From positions 496,001 to 560,000 of the forward strand of contig NZ_JAUYTT010000008.1 of the NCBI RefSeq assembly GCF_030695035.1: a DNA stretch of 64,000 nt. Reading direction: 5' to 3'. Each line of letters begins with the position of its first letter. Within the stretch, counting starts at the first letter, position 1. The DNA comes from Frigidibacter sp. Lineage in GTDB: Bacteria; Pseudomonadota; Alphaproteobacteria; Rhodobacterales; Rhodobacteraceae. A program made the position numbers and the translations under genes. Below, in pieces: positions 34,118 to 43,258 of this stretch. The notes below the pieces were generated by a model. The model did not search any database and was not told where the DNA came from. It saw nothing but the letters and a program-made list of their open reading frames with translations.

Positions 34118-36097
34118 TCAGTCCCGGGTCTGTCTGGGGCGGCCGGAGGCGGTGATGCGCAGTTTGGCTTCAATGAAGACGGTTTGCCCCTCGATCTGGG
34201 CCTCGCGGCGCTGCTCGTCGCGGGTGATCTGCGGGTCGGGCAGGCCCGCGGCGGCGGCGGCGGCGCGGGCCTTTGCCTCCAGCGCGGGGGCGAGGGCTTT
34301 GAGCGCGGTTTCGGGGTCGGGATAGGCGGCGGGGCCGTCGGGCAGGTGGGCCACGAAGCGGCCCGGGCCGGGGCTGGAGACCAGCGCCTCGGCATGCATG
34401 GAGACGCGGCCCACCACCGCGCCGATGGCATTGGCGACATCGCCATCGGGCGGCAGGATTACCGGGGTGTGCAGGCGGTCGGCCACCGCGCCGTAGTAGC
34501 TGGCGGCGGAGGCGCCGAGGCCGATCAGGGGCACACCGAGGGATGCCTGCATCCGCAGCGTGCCGCTGTGCCCCGAGAGCGCGGCGCGCAGCAGCGGGTC
34601 GGCGGGGGCGGCAGTGAAGCCGTCTTCGGCCAGCGCGGCCTCCAGCAGGCAGTCCACCGTCTGCGCGGTGAGTTGGTCGATGATGCGCGCGGCCAGCGCC
34701 CCTGCCCCCGCCGCAATGCGCTCGCCCTTTGCGCTGCGCCGGCGGGCCATGAGGGCGAGGGCCTTTTCGGCGGCGCCCGTGTCCCAGACCGCCAGCCGCC
34801 CCAGCACATGGGAGGCGTCGGAGGGCGTGACCCCGGCGATCATCACGAGGCCCCGCGACCACAGCCTTTGCAACGCCGCCTGATCCATGCGGGAGCCGAG
34901 CGCCTTTCCCAGCGGCTGAGCCTGCCCCGCCAGCCGTGCCAGCAGCGCCGCCTCGCGCGCGTCCAGCCCCGGGGCCTCGGTCGCCATCGGCAGCACGAAG
35001 CGGCCGGCCTCGGCGGCGGGGATCTCGGTCGCCAGCGCAGCATCGAGCGTGGCGTGGACCATCTGGCTATGATCCACCGCCAGCAGCGACACCGGGATCA
35101 GACGCCGCGGGCCAAGGCGCAGGCCGGTATCCCCCAGCGGCACCAGCCCCTCGGCCAGATGCACCTCGCTGTCGCCGCCAAGACCGGTGGTGCGCATCGC
35201 CACCGCCTCGACCATCGTGCGCCAGGGGCCGACGCGGGCGCCGTCCGGGTCGATGGCGGGGCGCCCGCCGCGCAGCAGCGCCACATCGGTGGTGGTGCCG
35301 CCAATGTCCGCCACCAGCGCCTCGGCCATCCCGGTCAGCCAGCGCGCGCCCTCAATGGACGCCGCGGGGCCGGAGAGGATGGTCTCGATGGGCCGCTCGC
35401 GCGCCTGGCCCGCCGAGATCAGCGCGCCATCACCCCGCACCACCATCAGCGGGGCGCTGATGCCGCGGCGGGCAAGGTGCCCCTCGCAGGCGTCGATCAG
35501 CCGGGCGATCATGTCCAGAAGGCGCGCATTCAGCACCGCCGTCAGCGCGCGCTTCGGCCCGTTCAGCCGGGCGGAGAGGTGATGCGAGCAGGTGACGGGC
35601 CAGCCCTGCGCGCGCAGCAGGTTGGCGGCGGCCAGCTCATGCGCCGGGTTGCGGGTGGCGAAGGCCGCGGCCACGGCGAAGGCGGAGACCTCAAGGCCCT
35701 CCAGCGCGGCCTTCAGCGCGGCAAGATCCAGCGGCGCAGCCTCCGTCCCGCCTGCGCCATGCCCGCCGGCGATGCGGATCACCGGGTCGCCGCGCATCGC
35801 CTCGGCGAGGCCGGCGCGGGCCAGGTCGGCCTCGGAAAAGCCGATGGCGACGAGGGCCGCGCGCCCGCCCTGCCCCTCGACCAGCGCATTGGTGGCGAGG
35901 GTGGTGGAGAGGGAGACCATGGCGACCTGCGCAGGATCGGTGCCCGCCAGCACAGCGTCGATGGCCGCGCCAATCCCCAGTGACAGGTCGGCGCGGGTGG
36001 TCAGGGCCTTGGCCTTGGCCAGCACGCCCTGCCCCTCACGCAGCAGCACCGCATCGGTGAAGGTGCCGCCGGTATCGACGCCCAGAAGAAGTGCCAT
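34118..36097 (-). CDS. Hydantoinase/oxoprolinase family protein (HyuA-like)
   Basis: A 659-residue ATP-dependent amidohydrolase-like protein of the ASKHA fold. The N terminus GVDTGGTFTDAVLL is the diagnostic Hydant_A_N phosphate-binding motif. The central domain has VRGDGALISAGQARERPIETILSGPAASIEGA and ADIGGTTTDVALLRGG, both characteristic. HyuA normally pairs with a HyuB subunit, and none is visible here. Substrates in the family are hydantoins, 5-oxoproline and related cyclic amides. It is 57 bp downstream of the GMC oxidoreductase gene on the same strand. Confidence 0.9.
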   Translation of the reverse strand: MALLLGVDTGGTFTDAVLLREGQGVLAKAKALTTRADLSLGIGAAIDAVLAGTDPAQVAMVSLSTTLATNALVEGQGGRAALVAIGFSEADLARAGLAEAMRGDPVIRIAGGHGAGGTEAAPLDLAALKAALEGLEVSAFAVAAAFATRNPAHELAAANLLRAQGWPVTCSHHLSARLNGPKRALTAVLNARLLDMIARLIDACEGHLARRGISAPLMVVRGDGALISAGQARERPIETILSGPAASIEGARWLTGMAEALVADIGGTTTDVALLRGGRPAIDPDGARVGPWRTMVEAVAMRTTGLGGDSEVHLAEGLVPLGDTGLRLGPRRLIPVSLLAVDHSQMVHATLDAALATEIPAAEAGRFVLPMATEAPGLDAREAALLARLAGQAQPLGKALGSRMDQAALQRLWSRGLVMIAGVTPSDASHVLGRLAVWDTGAAEKALALMARRRSAKGERIAAGAGALAARIIDQLTAQTVDCLLEAALAEDGFTAAPADPLLRAALSGHSGTLRMQASLGVPLIGLGASAASYYGAVADRLHTPVILPPDGDVANAIGAVVGRVSMHAEALVSSPGPGRFVAHLPDGPAAYPDPETALKALAPALEAKARAAAAAAGLPDPQITRDEQRREAQIEGQTVFIEAKLRITASGRPRQTRD

Positions 36098-36154
36098 GCC
36101 TGCCCGCCCATCCTGTTCCCCCGCGCTTTGCGACAGATCGCGCCGCGCGGCAAG

Positions 36155-37792
36155 TCAGCCCGCATCCTCAAGGATCATCTCGGCGCCCTTCCAGCCCATC
36201 AGGATCGCGGGCGCGTTGGTATTGCCGCCGATCAGCGTGGGGAAGGCCGAGGCATCGCAGACCCTGAGCCCCGACAGCCCGTGCACGCGCAACCGCGCAT
36301 CCACCACCGAGCCCGCCGCATCCGGCCCCATCCGCGCCGAGCAGCTGGCGTGATAGACGGTGCCGCTGCGGGCGCGGAAGTCGGCGATCAGCGCCTCGTC
36401 ATCCGCCACCACGGGGCCGGGACGCAGCTCCTCGGCGATCAGATCGGCCAAGGGCGGCTGCGCCGCGATCTTGCGCAGCATCTTCACCGCCGCCAGCATC
36501 TCGGCCACATCCGCCTCGGTGGAATAGGCGTTCGCGGTGATGCGCGGGGCGGCAAAGGGATCGGCGCTGCGCAGGCTGATGCGGCCGCGGCTGGTGGGGC
36601 GACAGTTCGAGAGGCCAAGCGACAGGCCGGGGAACGGGTCGGGGGTCAGCACCGGACGCTCGCCTGCGCGGGGGATCAGCGTGGAGAAGGCCTGCATGTA
36701 GAGCTGCATGTTGGGGCGGCTCAGGCCGGGGGCGGTGCGGAAGAAGCCGCCGCCCTGGTTGATCGACATCGCCAGCGGCCCGCGCCCGGTCAGCAGCCAG
36801 CGCGCCCCGACCAACGCCTTGCCCCACCAGGGCCGCAGCACCTCGTTCAGCGTGCGGGTCTTCATCCGCCAGGTGTAGTTGAGCCCCTGATGGTCGCAGA
36901 GGTTGCCGCCCACATTGGCATTGTCGAGCAGCACCGGCAGGCCGAGCGCGGCGAGATCCGCCCCCGGCCCTACGCCCGACAGCATCAGAAGCTGCGGCGT
37001 ATTGACGGCGCCGCCCGACAGGATCACCTCCCGCCCCGCCCGTGCCACATGCAGCGCGCCCTTGTGGCGGTATTCGACACCGGTGGCGCGGCGGCCCTCG
37101 AAGATCACGCGGGTGGCCTGCGCATGGGTGCGCACCGTCAGGTTCGCGCGCCGCATCGCCGGGCGCAGGAAGGCGCGGGCTGCCGACATCCGCCGCCCGC
37201 CCTTAACCGTCAGCTGGTAGACGCCGGCGCCTTCTTGCGAAGCGCCGTTGAAGTCGGGCGTCTCTGGGATGCCAGCGGCGGCACAGGCGCGCAGATAGGC
37301 ATGGGTCAGCGGATGCAGGTCACGCCGGTTGGCGCTGACATGCAGCGGGCCGCCGGCGCCGCGCCAGTCGTCGGCGCCGCCCTCCCAATCCTCGATGGCG
37401 CGGTAGGCGGGCAGCACGTCCGCCCACCCCCAGCCCGGATTGCCCGCCGCCTGCCAGTCGTCATAATCGCTGGAATGCCCGCGGATCCAGACCATCGCGT
37501 TGATCGAGGACGATCCCCCCAGCAGCTTGCCCCGCGGCCAGTGATCGGCCTGCCCGGCAAGGCCCGGATCAGGCTCGGTCCGGTAGCACCAGTTCACCGC
37601 GGGGTCATGGAACAGCTTGCCATAGCCCAAGGGCATCTGCACGAACAGCCGCCGGTCGCTGCCCCCTGCCTCCAGCAGCAGCACCCGGTGGCGGCCGGAG
37701 GCGGTCAGCCGATCCGCCAGCACGCAGCCCGCCGATCCGGCGCCGACGATCACATAGTCATAGCCCGCCGCATCTTGTGCCACCGCGCCCAT
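36155..37792 (-). CDS. GMC-family FAD oxidoreductase (choline dehydrogenase-like)
   Basis: A 545-residue flavoenzyme from ATG 37792, chosen because GGAG lies 7 bases upstream. FAD site YVIVGAGSAGCVLADRL at the N terminus, GMC signature 1 WPRGKLLGGSSSINAMVWIRG and signature 2 VILSGGAVNTPQLLMLSGVGP are clear, as is the C-terminal GGNTNAPAILMGWKGAEMI. The active-site His lies in YHASCSARMG. GMC enzymes oxidise alcohols such as choline or polyethylene glycol. The substrate here is not known. Likely in one operon with the hydantoinase-like gene and divergent from a GlxA-type regulator. Confidence 0.93.
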   Translation of the reverse strand: MGAVAQDAAGYDYVIVGAGSAGCVLADRLTASGRHRVLLLEAGGSDRRLFVQMPLGYGKLFHDPAVNWCYRTEPDPGLAGQADHWPRGKLLGGSSSINAMVWIRGHSSDYDDWQAAGNPGWGWADVLPAYRAIEDWEGGADDWRGAGGPLHVSANRRDLHPLTHAYLRACAAAGIPETPDFNGASQEGAGVYQLTVKGGRRMSAARAFLRPAMRRANLTVRTHAQATRVIFEGRRATGVEYRHKGALHVARAGREVILSGGAVNTPQLLMLSGVGPGADLAALGLPVLLDNANVGGNLCDHQGLNYTWRMKTRTLNEVLRPWWGKALVGARWLLTGRGPLAMSINQGGGFFRTAPGLSRPNMQLYMQAFSTLIPRAGERPVLTPDPFPGLSLGLSNCRPTSRGRISLRSADPFAAPRITANAYSTEADVAEMLAAVKMLRKIAAQPPLADLIAEELRPGPVVADDEALIADFRARSGTVYHASCSARMGPDAAGSVVDARLRVHGLSGLRVCDASAFPTLIGGNTNAPAILMGWKGAEMILEDAG

Positions 37793-37959
37793 GCGCATTC
37801 TCCGCTCTGCCCGCGGGGCCGAATGCACCACCGCGCGCGCGCGGCAGCCCTTCCATTTGCGACGCGCCGATGCCGCTTTCGGCTGGCGCCTGCACCGGCC
37901 GTTCGCTGCGCCCGCACAAGAGCCTTGCGCGAAACAGGGCAAGCACCTAACCCATTCAC

Positions 37960-38931
37960 ATGTCCGAGAGCACGCCCCTCCCCGCCGCGCAGGTCATCGC
38001 CCTGCTTGTCCTGCCGCAGACGCCGATGCTGGCCATCGCGGCGGTGATCGACCCGCTGCGCGAGGCGAATGCGGTGCTTGAGCATGAGGCCTATGTCTGG
38101 CGACTGCTGTCTTCGGCGAGCCTGGGGGCGCCGCTGGCCGATGGCAGCGAGCCTGCCTATGCCGGAAGCACCCCCGATGCCGCAGGCGCCGATGCGCTGA
38201 TCGTGCTGGCGGGGCCGTGGCAGGGCTGGATGGACTCGCGTGCGTTGCTGCGGCCGATCCGGCGGGTCGTGCCGCAGATCGGTTGTCTGGGCGCGGTCGG
38301 GGGCGGCGTGCGGGTGCTGGCCGCCACGGGCGAGTTGGACGGGATCAAGGTTGCCTGCACGCCGGAGGCCGCCGCCGACCTGGTCGCCGCCCATCCCGCC
38401 GTTGCCGCGACCGCCGCGCCCTGGGCCTGGGCCAAGAGCCGGATGACCGCCGCGACCCCACTTGGCGGCACCGGCATGATGCTGCAGATGCTGCGCGCCC
38501 GGCATGGGGCCGATCCGGCGGGCGAGGTCGCCGCGCGGCTCGGCTGGCCCGTGTCGGCATCCGCCCCGGCGACGACCAGCGGCACCGGCGGCGACCCGCG
38601 GGTGGCGGCAGCTATCGCCCAGATGCAGGCCAGCATCGCCGCCCCGCAAAGCGCCGCCGCCATCGCGCAGGGCCTTGGCATCTCCTCCCGTCGGCTCGAA
38701 GGGCTGTTCCGGGCCGAGCTTGGCACCGGCCCCGGCGCCTATGCGCTGGACCTGCGGCTGGCGGCCGCGCGGGCCCTTGTCGAGGCGGGGACAGAGCCGC
38801 TGGCAGCCATCGCCGCGGCCACTGGATTCTCCTCGGCCGGCACGCTCGCCCGGGCGTTTCGCAGCCGCTATGACATCAGCCCCTCGGCCCTGCGCCGGCA
38901 GGCTGATTCCCAAGCGCCTGCACAGGGTTAA
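37960..38931 (+). CDS. GlxA-type AraC-family transcriptional regulator
   Basis: A 323-residue protein with an N-terminal DJ-1/PfpI-like domain (about residues 10-180; VIALLVLPQTPMLAIAAVIDPLREAN, ADALIVLAGPW) and a C-terminal AraC double HTH (about 205-315; AAAIAQGLGISSRRLEGLFRAELGTGP and TGFSSAGTLARAFRSRYDISPS). GlxA-type regulators respond to amines such as glycine betaine, carnitine or choline-related compounds. Divergent from the GMC/HyuA genes, which it probably controls. Confidence 0.9.
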   Translation: MSESTPLPAAQVIALLVLPQTPMLAIAAVIDPLREANAVLEHEAYVWRLLSSASLGAPLADGSEPAYAGSTPDAAGADALIVLAGPWQGWMDSRALLRPIRRVVPQIGCLGAVGGGVRVLAATGELDGIKVACTPEAAADLVAAHPAVAATAAPWAWAKSRMTAATPLGGTGMMLQMLRARHGADPAGEVAARLGWPVSASAPATTSGTGGDPRVAAAIAQMQASIAAPQSAAAIAQGLGISSRRLEGLFRAELGTGPGAYALDLRLAAARALVEAGTEPLAAIAAATGFSSAGTLARAFRSRYDISPSALRRQADSQAPAQG

Positions 38932-39072
38932 GCGGCGTTCTTCACGCACCAATGCCCGCGCCGCTTTCTTGGGCAGCGCCGCATTCCTTCGCCCAGAAGC
39001 CGGGCATCTGAGCCCGAATGCCAGTGCCGCACCCGGCGCCGCCCCCCTGCGCTCTTGCGCCGCGCAAAGTGA

Positions 39073-40323
<1,251 letters not shown>

Positions 40324-40351
40324 GATCAGAGCAGGTTATGGCATGACAGGG

Positions 40352-40384
40352 CCCCCGGAGCGTTTGGCGCTCCGGGGGTTTTTT
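40352..40384 (+). terminator. Strong terminator after takP
   Basis: An 11-bp perfect stem CCCCCGGAGCG (40352-40362) / CGCTCCGGGGG (40368-40378), 5-nt loop, then TTTTTT. It begins 28 bases after the takP stop. Confidence 0.92.
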
Positions 40385-40412
40385 GTTTGGGGGTAGTTGC
40401 TGTCATAGGGTA

Positions 40413-40504
40413 GCGCCTGTCCGCCGGGTGGGCGCTGCAACGCCCATTCTAGGCACTCTATGGTGCGGCCCAACAAGCGCCTACCCGAGGGGGCGGACGG
40501 GCGC
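40413..40504. repeat. 92-bp interrupted palindrome between the TRAP genes
   Basis: Two nested inverted repeats. GCGCCTGTCCGCC (40413-40425) matches 40492-40504 inverted at 12 of 13 positions. CCGGGTGGGCGCT (40424-40436) matches AGCGCCTACCCG (40476-40488) with one change. The arms are about 24-29 nt with a 39-nt centre and a 5-nt bulge. There is no reading frame or transposase. Confidence 0.7.
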
Positions 40505-40625
40505 TGCCCGGCGGCACTAAAGCGCCTTGTTCCGGGCAAGAGGGTAAAACGTGTCTGGCGGCCTCCCGAACGAAGGCCGGCGGCCCTTTCGGGCCGCCGG
40601 TCTGGTCGCAGGGGCCGAAGGCCTC

Positions 40626-42413
40626 TCAGTTCGCCGGTGCAGGTGCCTGCAGCCCGGGCGGGAGCCCGAGGCCCGGTACGGCCGGCGCAGGAGCGGGAGC
40701 TGCCCCCGGGGCCGGGGCAGCGCCGGGCGCTCCCAGACCTCCGCCCAAGCCGCCGCCGAGGCCTCCGCCCAAGCCGCCCCCAAGCCCGCCAGCACCGAGG
40801 CCGGGCATCTGCGGCAAGGTGATGGTCACGTTCGAAGTGTCGATGACCGGCCCCTTGTAATGCATCACCATCTGCGGGAACGAGATCACCACCGCGATCA
40901 TCACGATCTGGATGAACACGAAGGGCACGGCCCCCCAGTAGATCTGCGCCGTGGTCACGGGCTGCATCGTGATCCCGGTGACCTTGTCGACATAGGGTGA
41001 TTTCGGCGCGACCGATCGCAGGAAGAACAGCGCAAAGCCGAAGGGCGGGTGCATGAACGAGGTCTGCATATTCACCCCGAGGATCACCCCGAACCAGATC
41101 AGGTCGATGCCAAGGCTCTCGGCCGCGGGGGCCAGCAGCGGCACGATGATGAAGGCCAGCTCGAAGAAGTCGAGGAAGAAGGCCAGGAAGAACACCAGCA
41201 CCGACACCGCGATCAGGAACCCGGTCTCGCCGCCCGGCAGCGAGGTCAGCAGATGCTCGACCCAGATATGCCCGTTGACCCCGTAGAAGGTCAGCGAGAA
41301 TACCCGCGCGCCGATCAGAATGAACATGACGAAGGCCGAGAGCCGCGTGGTCGAGGCCAGCGCCTGGGTGATGACGGTCAGGCTGAGCCGGCCCTTGACG
41401 GCTGCCAGGAACAGCGCCCCCACCGCGCCCATCGCGCCGCCCTCGGTCGGCGTGGCGATGCCGAGGAAGATGGTGCCAAGCACGAGGAAGATCAGCGCCA
41501 GCGGCGGGATCAGCACGATGATGACCTGCTGCGCCAGCCGCGACATCGCGTTGATCTTCAGGCCCTTGTCGAGCAGGGCGACGATGTAGATGAAGATCAC
41601 CGCCGCCGCCGCGCCCAGAATGTCGGCATTTGCGCCGTGGGTCGGGGCCAGCCAGACATGGGTGCCGTAGCCGATGGCCATGCAGACCGCCAGCGCGACG
41701 GCCAGCGAGGTGACGCCATTGCCGAGGGTCCGCGCCTCGAGCGGCAGCGCCGGCATCGAGGCGGGGCGGAACACCGACATCACGAAGACATAGCCCATGT
41801 AGAGCGCAGTCAGCACCATGCCGGGGATCAGCGCGCCCTTGTACATGTCGCCCACCGACCGGCCGAGCTGGTCGGCCAGAACGATCAGCACAAGGCTGGG
41901 CGGGATGATCTGCGCCAGCGTGCCCGAGGCGGCGATGACGCCCGAGGCGATGCGCCGGTCATAGCCATAGCGCAGCATGATCGGCAGCGAGATCAGCCCC
42001 ATCGCGATCACCGAGGCGGCAACGACGCCGGTGGTGGCGGCCAGCAGCGCGCCGACGATGATCACCGCATAGGCGAGGCCGCCGCGCACCGGGCCGAAGA
42101 GCTGGCCGATGGTATCCAGCAGATCCTCGGCCATGCCCGAGCGTTCCAGCAAGATGCCCATGAAGGTGAAGAACGGGATCGCCAGCAGCGTCTCGTTCGA
42201 CATCACCCCCCACATCCGTTCAGGCATCGCGTTGAGCAAGGGCCAGCTGAGGTTGATCGAGCCGCCCGACATCGGCGCAAGCTCGACCCCGATGAAGAAG
42301 AACAGAAGACCATTGGCGGCCAGCGCGAAGGCGACCGGATAGCCGACCAGCAAAAAGCCGATCAGCGACAGGAACATGATCGGCGCCATGTTCTGCGCGA
42401 TGAACTCCATCAT
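40626..42413 (-). CDS. TRAP transporter large permease (DctM/TakM-like)
   Basis: A 595-residue inner-membrane protein with at least a dozen hydrophobic segments, the ion-coupled translocation subunit of a TRAP importer. Conserved DctM blocks include FMGILLERSGMAEDLL, GGLAYAVIIVGALLAATTG, SGTLAQIIPPSLVLIVLAD and PTEGGAMGAVGALF. After the last membrane segment and QMPGL, the C terminus is a low-complexity tail of about 55 residues with four (LGGG) units and then Ala/Pro repeats, longer than usual for DctM. Start overlaps the DctQ stop (ATGA). Probably works with the TakP-like protein. Confidence 0.93.
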   Translation of the reverse strand: MMEFIAQNMAPIMFLSLIGFLLVGYPVAFALAANGLLFFFIGVELAPMSGGSINLSWPLLNAMPERMWGVMSNETLLAIPFFTFMGILLERSGMAEDLLDTIGQLFGPVRGGLAYAVIIVGALLAATTGVVAASVIAMGLISLPIMLRYGYDRRIASGVIAASGTLAQIIPPSLVLIVLADQLGRSVGDMYKGALIPGMVLTALYMGYVFVMSVFRPASMPALPLEARTLGNGVTSLAVALAVCMAIGYGTHVWLAPTHGANADILGAAAAVIFIYIVALLDKGLKINAMSRLAQQVIIVLIPPLALIFLVLGTIFLGIATPTEGGAMGAVGALFLAAVKGRLSLTVITQALASTTRLSAFVMFILIGARVFSLTFYGVNGHIWVEHLLTSLPGGETGFLIAVSVLVFFLAFFLDFFELAFIIVPLLAPAAESLGIDLIWFGVILGVNMQTSFMHPPFGFALFFLRSVAPKSPYVDKVTGITMQPVTTAQIYWGAVPFVFIQIVMIAVVISFPQMVMHYKGPVIDTSNVTITLPQMPGLGAGGLGGGLGGGLGGGLGGGLGAPGAAPAPGAAPAPAPAVPGLGLPPGLQAPAPAN

Positions 42414-42994
42414 TTGCGGATCTCCTCCACCAGCGCTGCGCCTTCCTTCTCGGCTGCCTCATGGGCAGAGATGAAGGGGGTGGGATCGTCCATCAGCCCG
42501 CGCATCACCGCGATCTTCTTGATGATCTCGGAAATGCCCTGAAAAAACAGCAGCGTGAAGCCTGCCAGCAGCAGCGCCTTGGCCGGCCAGATTACCAGCC
42601 CGCCCGAGTTGTTGGACATCTCCCCCGAGCGGATCGACATCGAGACATAGGGGATGAACAGATAGATCATCAGCACCAGGAAAGGCATCAGGAAGAACAC
42701 ATGGCCGAAGAGGTCGATCCAGTGCTGCACCCGGCGCGAGAAGGCGCCATAAACGATGTCGATGCGGATATGCTCGTTTTGCTTCAGCGTGTAGGCCGCC
42801 GCCAGCAGGAACGCCGCGCCGAACAGATACCATTGCAGTTCCAGCCAGGAATTCGACGATACGTTCATCGTCTTGCGGATCACCGCATTGGTGGCGCTGA
42901 CCAGCACCGCCACCAGGATCAGCCAGGACACGGCCTTTCCGATGATCTCATTCACCCGGTCGATGACTGCAGACAGGGTTAGTAAACCACCCAT
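42410..42994 (-). CDS. TRAP transporter small permease (DctQ/TakQ-like)
   Basis: A 194-residue four-TM subunit: segments near VSWLILVAVLVSATNAVI, SWLELQWYLFGAAFLLAAAY, HVFFLMPFLVLMIYLFI and LLAGFTLLFFQGISEII. NSWLELQWYLFGAAFLLAAAYTLKQNEHIRID holds the usual DctQ Glu-Trp and Arg-Ile-Asp positions. The C-terminal cytoplasmic tail is charged. First gene of the minus-strand permease pair, ATGA-overlapped with the large permease. Confidence 0.93.
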   Translation of the reverse strand: MGGLLTLSAVIDRVNEIIGKAVSWLILVAVLVSATNAVIRKTMNVSSNSWLELQWYLFGAAFLLAAAYTLKQNEHIRIDIVYGAFSRRVQHWIDLFGHVFFLMPFLVLMIYLFIPYVSMSIRSGEMSNNSGGLVIWPAKALLLAGFTLLFFQGISEIIKKIAVMRGLMDDPTPFISAHEAAEKEGAALVEEIRK

Positions 42995-43198
42995 AGCCGT
43001 CCTCCCTCACATTCAGTTCACCCCCCGCTACGGTGCCGCAGCGGGTCCTGCTTCCCTATGGCCGAGGCATGGGAATGCGTCAATCGGAACAGGTCCGAAA
43101 CGGCCTTAAAAGAACGGAATTCCGGGGCTTTGGCGGGTGACACAGCGACGCGGTCGATGGCCCGGGCCGCCGCCCCCGCGCGGGGGCGCTGCCCCCGC

Positions 43199-43231
43199 AC
43201 CCCCGGGATATTTGGGCAAAGAAGAGGGGGA
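43199..43231. repeat. Intergenic repeat copy 3
   Basis: A C-rich run, then GATATTTGGGCAAAGAAGAG (43207-43226), preceded at 43171-43195 by CGCCCCC/GGGGGCG hairpin-forming sequence. It lies between the dctQ start and the opgG stop. Confidence 0.8.
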
Positions 43232-43258
43232 CGTACGGGGGAGCGAGTCTTGGCGCCC

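Noticed and set aside
34184-38047. Long plus-strand frames of 599 and 639 residues opposite the HyuA-like and GMC genes
   Set aside because: Low-information antisense frames; the minus-strand genes carry complete family motifs.
40400-40410. Single CTGTCAT half-site in the TRAP intergenic region
   Set aside because: No second repeat at the required 11-bp spacing.
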